DNA of 64,000 bases, from contig JBATXM010000196.1 in NCBI GenBank assembly GCA_049673305.1, positions 18,986-82,985 on the forward strand, written 5' to 3'. The translations under genes were made by a program, and so were the position numbers. Positions within the stretch are counted from its first letter, which is position 1. The number at the start of each line of letters is the position of its first letter. The stretch comes from GCA-003244245 sp049673305. GTDB lineage: Bacteria; Actinomycetota; Actinomycetes; Mycobacteriales; Pseudonocardiaceae. The notes beneath the pieces are model-generated. The model saw nothing but the letters and a program-made list of their open reading frames with translations. It did not search any database and was not told the DNA's origin. Below, one piece after another: positions 58,153 through 64,000 of the stretch.

Positions 58153-59447
58153 ACTGACACTTTCCCTTGATCCCCACGGCCCTTGTGGGAGGCACGCGGA
58201 ACTGGCGAGACCCCAGGCGTAGCGAGGGGGATGGTGGCGGTCAGTCGGTAGCCGCCCTGGCGGTGGGGTCCTGCGTGGAGGTTGCCGCCGGCTGCGTGGG
58301 CTCGTTCGCGAAGCCCTACCAGGCCGCGGCCGCCGGGGCACGCCTGCCCGGGGTGTGTCTGCCCGGAGTGTGTCGCCCTCGTCACGGTGGTGTCGTTGTC
58401 GATCTGGATGAGCAGGCTGTGGTCGTCCCAGGCGAGTCGCAGACGGGGGTTGGCGTGCTTGCCGGCGTGTTTGAGGACGTTGACCAGGCCTTCCTGCACG
58501 ATCCGGTACGCGGTCAGATCGATGCTCGAGTCCAAGTTGAGTGGTGTGCCCACAGTTTGGACGTTGACGGACATTCCGGCGTCTTTGAGCGAGGCGAGCA
58601 GCTCGGGCAGATCCGCTAACCCGGGCTGCGGCTTGAATTCGCCGGTGCTGGTGGCGTTGCTGTCCTCAAGGACTCCGAGGAGGCGGCGTAGCTCGGCCAT
58701 CGCTTGTTTTCCGGTGGTCTCGATGTGGGTCAGTGATCGGATGACCTGGGTGAAGTCGGTCTTGGCGACGCGGGCCGCGCCGGCGGCCTGCAAGATGATC
58801 ACGGTGACCGCATGGGAGACGATGTCGTGAAGTTCTCGGGCGATTCTTCTGCGCTCGGTGGACAGCACTTCCGCTTCCCGGGCTGACTCCCGCTCGCGTT
58901 CCAGATTGCGGAGACGCCGCTGGTTGGCCTGGGTCGCCCGGCCCAGGCCCCAGGCCCAGCCAGCCGCGACGACAAGGATTACCGCATTGGTGACGAATGC
59001 CTCAAAGGGGGCATGGCCAGCATGTCCAGGGTGATTTCCGTTGTATACCGCGGCGAGGTCGAGCCCGATGGGAATTGACGATGCCAGCAATGCCAGTAGT
59101 GAGACTCTCCTGTCGTAATGTACGGAGACCGAGTACAGGGCGACGGTGATGCCGGCCATGGGGATGTAACGGGGCATGGTGATGAGCCAGGCGGCCACGG
59201 TGAGCACCCATTGCGTGGTGAAGACAGTCAGCGGCGCCTCGTCTCGCCAGGCGAGTGGCACGAGCCCGAATAGCCCATACAACCACACGAGGAGCAACCA
59301 TGGACTGGTCGCTACCTGACCTAATTCGGTCCATGAGGAAAAAACGAAGCATTCGAAGATGAAGCACGCTGAGAAGAGAAGTGCATCCCGCCTGGTCAAC
59401 GGTGGTATGTGGATTTTTCTCGTTAGCTCCACCGTGACACCTGCCAT
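58149..59447 (-). CDS. Sensor histidine kinase, DesK/NarX-type
   Basis: 432 residues from ATG 59447. Several N-terminal helices (LLFSACFIFECFVFSSW, LLLVWLYGLFGLVPLAW, FVTNAVILVVAAGWAWGLG) form the membrane sensor, followed by a coiled coil and HisKA_3 H-box RRIARELHDIVSHAVTVIIL with the phospho-His, then an ATPase domain (LTAYRIVQEGLVNVLKHAGK, GRGLVGLRERAHAAGG). It has no large extracellular domain, so it would sense within the membrane or through a partner. A small secreted peptide gene ends one base before it. Confidence 0.93.
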   Translation of the reverse strand: MAGVTVELTRKIHIPPLTRRDALLFSACFIFECFVFSSWTELGQVATSPWLLLVWLYGLFGLVPLAWRDEAPLTVFTTQWVLTVAAWLITMPRYIPMAGITVALYSVSVHYDRRVSLLALLASSIPIGLDLAAVYNGNHPGHAGHAPFEAFVTNAVILVVAAGWAWGLGRATQANQRRLRNLERERESAREAEVLSTERRRIARELHDIVSHAVTVIILQAAGAARVAKTDFTQVIRSLTHIETTGKQAMAELRRLLGVLEDSNATSTGEFKPQPGLADLPELLASLKDAGMSVNVQTVGTPLNLDSSIDLTAYRIVQEGLVNVLKHAGKHANPRLRLAWDDHSLLIQIDNDTTVTRATHSGQTHPGQACPGGRGLVGLRERAHAAGGNLHAGPHRQGGYRLTATIPLATPGVSPVPRASHKGRGDQGKVSV

Positions 59448-59448
59448 C

Positions 59449-59625
59449 CTAGAGATCGAGGTTATGGCCGCCGGTTGAATACGGCAGCCCGGAGAGATTA
59501 GGGCACGCGCCGGGCGTGCTACCGCAGGCGAGGACGGAGCGATCCGAGAAGGATGATGCGTGGTTGTTCGCGGGCACCAGTGCGGCAGCGGCAATGGCTG
59601 CAAGAAGTGTCATGACAGCCACCAT
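59449..59625 (-). CDS. Small secreted Cys-containing peptide upstream of the kinase
   Basis: 58 residues from ATG 59625 with CAGGAG 5 bp upstream. Residues 1-23 are a signal-peptide-like hydrophobic stretch (MTLLAAIAAAALVPANNHA, likely cut after NHA). The mature part of about 35 residues begins SSFSDRSVLACGSTPGACPN and has two Cys five residues apart with Gly/Ser-rich surroundings. The stop is one base from the kinase ATG, so peptide, kinase and regulator form one operon. It may be the ligand or an accessory of the kinase. A different frame over the same DNA is also open, which lowers certainty. Confidence 0.55.
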   Translation of the reverse strand: MVAVMTLLAAIAAAALVPANNHASSFSDRSVLACGSTPGACPNLSGLPYSTGGHNLDL

Positions 59626-59988
59626 GGTACTCCTGTGTGGTGGCTGCACATGGGTGCTCCGCTGACCCCCACTGACGGGAGGCTTCGCAAAGACGATCAT
59701 TGTGGTTTTCCCAATCCTTCAGTGTCGGCGCATGTCGCAGTCTCTCAATCAATTCGTCGGTAATGTTACTCTTGTCCTGCTCGGAAACAACCCCTCCTGG
59801 GTGACAACCCGCAACATGATGTAGAAGCCATGCTAAGATACCGCAGCTGATGTAGCGGGACTGCATGACCTGGGGTACGCGGATGACGATCTGTGGAAAT
59901 ACTGACCGCGAGAGTAGTTGCCGCTCGCCCGCCTCGCCGCAACCTGTCAACCTGGACGGGGAGCGGGTGGTACTGAGCATCGATTAAA
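59626..59988. other. Intergenic stretch upstream of the peptide-kinase operon and dus
   Basis: The 363 bp probably hold the promoters of the minus-strand peptide-kinase-regulator operon and of dus. A minus-strand frame from about 59790 reads NITDELIERLRHAPTLKDWE and stays open to 59519, overlapping the peptide gene; it lacks a good start codon and I do not accept it as a gene. The strand carries AGGAGGGG near 59805. Confidence 0.5.
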
Positions 59989-61125
59989 ATGGCGGGTGTG
60001 CCCACCGTGCGACTGCCGCTGCGAATCGGCCCTTACCGGGTCGACCCACCTGTCGTGCTCGCGCCGATGGCCGGGATCACCAACGTCGCGTTCCGGCGGT
60101 TGTGTCGCGAGCACGGCGCCGGGTTGTATGTCTGCGAGATGATCACTAGTCGGGCTCTGGTGGAACAGCATGCCGGCACTCTGCGGATGATCAGCTTCGA
60201 CGCCGAGGAGCGGCCCCGCTCGATGCAGCTCTACGGGGTCGATCCAACGACGGTCCGCAAGGCTGTGGAGCTGGTTCGCGGCGAGGATCTCGCTGATCAC
60301 ATTGACCTCAACTTCGGCTGCCCGGTCCCGAAGGTCACCCGTCGAGGGGGCGGTGCCGCGCTGCCCTACAAGCGGGCCTTGTTCGGTGAGATCGTCCGCT
60401 GCGCGGTGGAGGCTGCCGGGCCCATCCCCGTCACGGTGAAGTTCCGGATCGGCATCGATGACGAGCACCGCACGTTTCTCGACGCTGGGCGGATCGCGCA
60501 GGACCTCGGCGTGGCCGCTGTGGCACTGCACGCGCGCACCGCCGCGCAGCGTTACTCGGGCAGTGCCGACTGGGACGCCATCGCCGCGCTCAAGCAGGCC
60601 CTCACGTCGATCCCGGTGCTGGGCAACGGGGACATCTTCGCCGCCGAGGACGCGATTCGGATGGTCGAGCACACCGGCTGTGACGGCGTTGTGGTGGGCC
60701 GCGGCTGCCTGGGACGGCCATGGTTGTTCGCCGAGCTGCAGGCCGCTTTCCGACAACAACACCTTCCGACGCCGCCGACGCTCGGGCAGGTTGCGGCGAC
60801 CTTGCGCCGGCACGCCGGGCTGCTCGCCGAGCACCTCGGTCCCGACAAGGGCCTGCGTGACCTGCGCAAACATGTCTCCTGGTACCTGCACGGCTTCCCG
60901 GTCGGCGGGGATGTGCGGCGCGCGCTGGGGATGGTGTCCAGCTTCGCCGAGCTGGACCAGGCGCTGGCCCGGCTGGACCCCGATGTCCCCTTCCCGCCCG
61001 ACGCTGACGGTCCCCGGGGCCGGCAGGGCTCGCCAGGACGGGTGGTGCTACCGCAGGGCTGGCTGGACGACCCGATGGACCTGGCGATCCCGGCAGGCGC
61101 CGAGCTGTCCCATTCCGGCGGGTGA
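59989..61125 (+). CDS. dus: tRNA-dihydrouridine synthase
   Basis: 378 residues. FMN TIM barrel: PPVVLAPMAGITNVAFRRLC, MQLYGVDPTTVRKAVELV, IDLNFGCPVPKVTRRGGGAA (catalytic Cys in NFGCP), ALHARTAAQRYSG and VPVLGNGDIFAAEDAI-type strand, VVVGRGCLGRPWLF. It reduces uridines in tRNA D-loops with NADPH. The C-terminal 60 residues are helical as in DusB. A stand-alone gene followed by a PHO box. Confidence 0.95.
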   Translation: MAGVPTVRLPLRIGPYRVDPPVVLAPMAGITNVAFRRLCREHGAGLYVCEMITSRALVEQHAGTLRMISFDAEERPRSMQLYGVDPTTVRKAVELVRGEDLADHIDLNFGCPVPKVTRRGGGAALPYKRALFGEIVRCAVEAAGPIPVTVKFRIGIDDEHRTFLDAGRIAQDLGVAAVALHARTAAQRYSGSADWDAIAALKQALTSIPVLGNGDIFAAEDAIRMVEHTGCDGVVVGRGCLGRPWLFAELQAAFRQQHLPTPPTLGQVAATLRRHAGLLAEHLGPDKGLRDLRKHVSWYLHGFPVGGDVRRALGMVSSFAELDQALARLDPDVPFPPDADGPRGRQGSPGRVVLPQGWLDDPMDLAIPAGAELSHSGG

Positions 61126-61136
61126 GCAGATCCCAC

Positions 61137-61158
61137 GTTCACCCCAGGTTCACGTCAG
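61137..61158 (+). promoter_or_regulatory. PHO box (PhoP binding site) upstream of phoU
   Basis: Two 11-bp direct repeats in head-to-tail order: GTTCACCCCAG (61137-61147) and GTTCACGTCAG (61148-61158). This fits the Streptomyces PHO box (repeats starting GTTCACC). It lies 40 bp upstream of the phoU ATG, so phoU and the following phospholipase C gene are probably controlled by PhoR-PhoP. Confidence 0.8.
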
Positions 61159-61198
61159 GGCTGCAACTCCGGCGGTCTTGCGGCCGTACGCTCTGCGA

Positions 61199-61846
61199 AT
61201 GCGGGAGACTTTCCGGGCCGCGCTGGAGCGCCTGACGGACGACCTGGCCAGGGCCGCTCGGCTGGCCGGGCAGATGATGACCCAGGCGTCGACCGCGCTG
61301 AGCCAATCCGACCTGGGGCTCGCCGAACTGGTCATCTCCAGCATGGGTGAGCTGCGGGCGCTGTGCGAGAGCATGGACCAGCGCTGCGCCACGCTGCTCG
61401 CCTTGCAGGCACCGGTGGCCACCGACCTGCGAATGGTGATCGCGGCCATGCGCGTGGTGAGTGATGTGGAACGGATGTGCGCCCTAGCCCAGCACGTGGC
61501 CACCATCGCCCGGATGAAGCATCCAACGGCGCCGATCCCCGGTGACGTCCGCCCAGTCTTCGCGCGGATGAGTCTGCTCGCCACCAGTCTGGCGCAGGAC
61601 GCCGCGACAGCGATCGAGAAACGGGACCCCTTGTCCGGTGGGCGGTTGGCCGAGATCGACGACGAGGTGGACGCGCTGCGCCGGCACACCTTCCGGATCC
61701 TGTTCGCCAAGGACTGGTCGCACGGGGTCGAACCAGCTGTGGACGCCGCGCTCATCGGCCGTTACTACGAGCGCTTCGCCGACCATGCGGTGGCGATCGC
61801 GCGCCAGGTCAGTTTCCTCGCCACCGGCCTGGCACCTGAGCGTTGA
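61199..61846 (+). CDS. phoU: PhoU phosphate-signalling protein
   Basis: 215 residues from ATG 61199 (MRETFRAALERLTDDLARAA). Two three-helix PhoU repeats with the metal-binding E/D pattern: DLRMVIAAMRVVSDVERMCA in the first and RYYERFADHAVAIARQV in the second (DxxR..D.. and YERxxDH). It lowers phosphate uptake and Pho-regulon signalling when phosphate is plentiful. Preceded by a PHO box and overlapping the phospholipase gene. Confidence 0.93.
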   Translation: MRETFRAALERLTDDLARAARLAGQMMTQASTALSQSDLGLAELVISSMGELRALCESMDQRCATLLALQAPVATDLRMVIAAMRVVSDVERMCALAQHVATIARMKHPTAPIPGDVRPVFARMSLLATSLAQDAATAIEKRDPLSGGRLAEIDDEVDALRRHTFRILFAKDWSHGVEPAVDAALIGRYYERFADHAVAIARQVSFLATGLAPER

Positions 61847-61854
61847 CATCGGCT

Positions 61855-63315
61855 ATGGGGGGAGCTAGGGGTGGATCACTGGGGCGACGCCGTCTGCTGG
61901 GTACTGCCGCCGGGATGACAGGTGCCGCGCTGACCTTCGGGGTGCTGCCACCCAGCGTGCGCACAGCGCTGCTGGCGGGGCCGCCGAGGCGCAGCTCGCT
62001 GCGTGACGTCAAGCATGTGGTGTGTCTGATGCAGGAGAACCGTTCCTTCGACCACTACTTCGGCACGATGGCCGGGGTCCGCGGCTTTGGTGACCCGGGT
62101 GCGATCACCCTGTCCACCGGGCGTTCGGTCTTCTATCAGCCCGACACCGTCAACCCCGACGGTTACCTGCTCCCTTTTCATTTGGATACCACCACTTCCA
62201 GCGCCCAGGCGATCCCCACGACCAGCCACGCATGGAGCGTTCAACACGAGGCCTGGAACGGGGGCACGATGGACAATTGGCTGCCCGCTCACCGCGCGGC
62301 CGACCATGAGAATGGCCCCTATGTGATGGGCTACTACATGCGCCAGGACATTCCTTTCCAGTTCGCCCTGGCCGAGGCCTTCACCATCTGTGACGGCTAC
62401 CACAGCTCGGTCATGGGTCCGACCTGGCCTAATCGCATGTACTGGATGACGGGAACCATCGATCCGGAGGGAAAGAACGGCGGACCCATCATCGCCAACG
62501 TCGTGCCCCAGCCCTACACCTGGACCACTTACGCCGAGCGGCTTGAGCGTGCCGGGGTGAGCTGGAAGGTCTACCAGCAGCTCGACAACTTTGGCTGCAA
62601 CATGCTGGAGCTCTTCGGGCGGTTTCGTGACGCGAAGCCGGGAGAGCCGCTCTATGACAAGGGCATGGCAAGTGGTGGCGCCCTCGACTTCGAGCAGGAC
62701 GCGCGCAACGATCGCCTGCCCACCGTTTCCTGGATCATCCCTACCAGCTACCAGTCAGAGCACCCCGCCTACCTGCCCGCCGCTGGCGCCGACTTCGTGG
62801 CCAGCAAGATCGAGGCCATCGCCGCCAATCCCGAGGTATGGGCGAAGACGGCCTTCATCCTCAGCTATGACGAGAACGACGGCCTCTTCGACCACGTCCC
62901 CCCACCCACACCGCCCCCGGGTACGGACAACGAGTTCATCGGCGGCCTGCCCATCGGGGGAGGCTTCCGGGCGCCCTGCATCATCGTCTCCCCGTGGACG
63001 GCCGGCGGCTGGGTCGCGACCGAACGTTTCGATCACACCTCGGTGCTGCGGTTCCTGGAGAAGGTCACCGGCGTCAAGGAGCCCAACATCAGCTACTGGC
63101 GGCGCCAGACATTCGGCGACCTGACCTCAGCCTTCCGCTTCACCTCAGCCCAGCCACCTCCCCGGCTGCCGGGCACCTCTAACCAGCTCCAGCGGGCGCA
63201 GCGGGAGACGATGACACTCCCCAGGCCGGCTCTCCCCGAAGCGCAGCAGAAACCCCCCGTTCAGGAGCCCGGCACCCGGCGCCAGATACCGCCCGCCGCC
63301 GGCCCCGGCGCGTAG
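61855..63315 (+). CDS. Tat-exported phospholipase C / phosphoesterase
   Basis: 486 residues from ATG 61855 (a TTG at 61843 overlapping the phoU stop is possible). Twin-Arg signal GGSLGRRRLLGTAAGMTGAA at the N-terminus. Phosphoesterase domain: VVCLMQENRSFDHYFGTMAG (metal-binding E-N), SSVMGPTWPNRMYWMTGTID (nucleophile Thr), and FILSYDENDGLFDHVPPP (metal-binding DEND). This matches the PLC/AcpA family of folded, Tat-exported enzymes that release phosphate from phospholipids or phosphate esters. Linked to phoU behind a PHO box, it fits phosphate scavenging. Confidence 0.92.
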   Translation: MGGARGGSLGRRRLLGTAAGMTGAALTFGVLPPSVRTALLAGPPRRSSLRDVKHVVCLMQENRSFDHYFGTMAGVRGFGDPGAITLSTGRSVFYQPDTVNPDGYLLPFHLDTTTSSAQAIPTTSHAWSVQHEAWNGGTMDNWLPAHRAADHENGPYVMGYYMRQDIPFQFALAEAFTICDGYHSSVMGPTWPNRMYWMTGTIDPEGKNGGPIIANVVPQPYTWTTYAERLERAGVSWKVYQQLDNFGCNMLELFGRFRDAKPGEPLYDKGMASGGALDFEQDARNDRLPTVSWIIPTSYQSEHPAYLPAAGADFVASKIEAIAANPEVWAKTAFILSYDENDGLFDHVPPPTPPPGTDNEFIGGLPIGGGFRAPCIIVSPWTAGGWVATERFDHTSVLRFLEKVTGVKEPNISYWRRQTFGDLTSAFRFTSAQPPPRLPGTSNQLQRAQRETMTLPRPALPEAQQKPPVQEPGTRRQIPPAAGPGA

Positions 63316-63489
63316 GGAAGTCAAGGAACTGGTGGCAGCAGCCCGGTGGGCCTGCGCGATACGCGGTCTCCGCAGGCTTGCTAGGCATCGCTGAGATCTG
63401 AGGTACGTGGTGGTGTCGCTGGTCGTCACATGCTCGGTTGCCCGTGTGGTGACATCGCCAGCGAAACCCCGGTCCGCACCTGAAGACAC

Positions 63490-63556
63490 CATGATCGCTG
63501 TTTGGGTGCCAAAACCGACAGAATCTGTCGGTTTTGGAACCCAAACAGCGATCATG
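63490..63556. repeat. REP-like palindrome, copy C (67 bp)
   Basis: CATGATCGCTGTTTGGGT pairs with the mirror at the right end, and the inner part CCAAAACCGACAGA pairs with TCTGTCGGTTTTGG around a single central A; only two or three bases are unpaired over about 67 bp. The outer core matches the palindromes at 349-409 and 20771-20833. Confidence 0.85.
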
Positions 63557-63654
63557 TCCTGTCAGCCACTGATCGAGATCACATGGTCAAGCTCGGGTCC
63601 ATGAGCATCTCGGCTCGCCGGGTTCCGAGAGTGTCGAACGCAACTGTCCACTTC

Positions 63655-63719
63655 CCGTTCGAATGTTCCAAGTCCTTCAGAAAGTTGCGCCGGATGACCC
63701 AGTGCAAGGACAAATCCGG
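63655..63719 (+). pseudogene. Second tryptophanyl-tRNA synthetase fragment
   Basis: The frame reads FECSKSFRKLRRMTQCKDKS, the same TrpRS core found at 21097-21341. Bases 63683-63719 match 21125-21161 with a single difference. The match ends exactly where the ISL3-type element begins (CCGG then CTCTACTGACG), so the element appears to have inserted into this remnant. Confidence 0.75.
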
Positions 63720-64000
63720 CTCTACTGACGTTACCGTGGGTAGCTTATCGTCACTGTGGGTAGTTTTTCATGATCGTCCGGGAAGTGGCGGGCAGAGGCC
63801 GCCGCGAGTGAGGTCGGCCATGGCGATGAGTGAGTCGGGGCTGCGGTAGCCGTAGGCGCGTCGGGTGAGCAGTCGCAGGTGGGTGTTGGTGGCCTCGGAT
63901 CTAGCGTTGGACAGGCCGTGCTCGACGGCGTTGAGGATCAAGGTCTTGAAGCGGGTGATGGTCTTGGCGAGCCGGGCGAAGGCGGGGATCCGGCTGCGGC
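63718..64000 (-). mobile_element. ISL3-family insertion element, cut by window edge
   Basis: The left end probably starts at GGCTCTACTGACG (63718 onward), followed by a repeated GTGGGTAG word at 63737 and 63757. The transposase gene on the minus strand runs out of the window. ISL3 elements usually have terminal repeats starting GGCTCT and make 8-bp target duplications; the other end is outside. Confidence 0.6.
63768..64000 (-). CDS. ISL3-family transposase, C-terminal part
   Basis: The minus-strand frame ends TGA at 63770-63768. The visible 76 or so residues read LAKTITRFKTLILNAVEHGL, SNARSEATNTHLRLLTRRAY, GYRSPDSLIAMADLTRGGLC: the last part of the DDE domain of ISL3 transposases, with the final catalytic Glu in the NARSEATN motif and the RRAYGYRSPDSLIA tail. 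The N-terminus is beyond the window edge. Confidence 0.88.
   Translation of the reverse strand, partial: RSRIPAFARLAKTITRFKTLILNAVEHGLSNARSEATNTHLRLLTRRAYGYRSPDSLIAMADLTRGGLCPPLPGRS

Larger units (their letters stand above)
63316..63767. other. Intergenic stretch with hairpin, trpS remnant and IS end
   Basis: Contains no intact gene. Its parts are a long palindrome (63490-63556), a trpS remnant (63655-63719) and the presumed terminal of an ISL3-type element (from about 63718). The stretch 63316-63480 has nothing recognisable. Confidence 0.65.

Overview
The window is high-GC actinobacterial DNA, most likely from a member of the Pseudonocardiales or a close relative. The reasons are frequent GTG starts with ATGA/GTGA overlaps, two Scr1-type regulator/DUF397 pairs, and a gene block (acs, holin-like protein, ephE; and ArsA pair, DUF4177, RidA, Crp, membrane protein, Nth, thioredoxin-like, MarP) that matches the Mycobacterium tuberculosis Rv3667-Rv3680 region. 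The organism carries form I red-type RuBisCO genes with CbbX, CbbR, phosphoribulokinase and a class I aldolase, so it is a candidate facultative autotroph.

Layout. 0-3 kb: hairpin repeats, an AbrB/RelE-like toxin-antitoxin pair and a Scr1/DUF397 pair. 3-10.3 kb: acetyl-CoA synthetase, ArfB, a decayed NTPase/receptor cassette, a GT2 glycosyltransferase, holin-like protein and EphE. 10.3-20.5 kb: DUF3311/SSS carboxylate transporter, PadR pair, leucine-catabolic carboxylase plus acyl-CoA dehydrogenase, a two-nuclease operon and a polysaccharide deacetylase. 20.5-23.4 kb: a scrap-yard of palindromes, a trpS remnant, a second Scr1/DUF397 pair and NUDIX/HTH remnants. 23.4-33.6 kb: a probable biosynthetic gene cluster. 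33.6-37.2 kb: TetR/peroxiredoxin/DUF427 unit and a class IV aminotransferase. 37.2-44.1 kb: Calvin-cycle locus ending in three 20-bp iterons. 44.1-57.4 kb: regulator, ArsA pair, DUF4177/RidA, an island with an NTPase plus membrane-anchored receptor, then crp-nth-tlpA-like-marP. 57.4-61.1 kb: two-component system with a small secreted peptide gene, and dus. 61.1-63.3 kb: phoU and phospholipase C behind a PHO box. 63.3-64 kb: hairpin, second trpS remnant and an ISL3-type element cut by the window edge.

The most unusual region is the cluster at 24.75-33.6 kb. It combines a prolyl-AMP-ligase-like adenylation enzyme, a carrier protein and a PltE/RedW-like dehydrogenase (the known route to a pyrrole-2-carboxyl thioester) with divergent copies of TrpF, TrpC, TrpD and TrpA (no TrpB, no TrpE/G), a stand-alone ectoine-synthase-like cupin, a transglutaminase-like protein and an MFS exporter. 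I know of no described pathway with this set.

The second is a cassette at 49.2-53.4 kb: an Ig-like membrane-anchored protein, a P-loop NTPase and a membrane-anchored periplasmic-binding-protein receptor. It sits in the otherwise conserved ridA-crp interval, where mycobacteria have Rv3677c. A decayed copy lies at 5.6-7.5 kb. Each NTPase/receptor gene readable across its length carries a +1 frameshift while surrounding genes are intact. The marP-to-arsA block is inverted relative to ephE compared with mycobacteria, and a single inversion of about 47 kb would restore that order.
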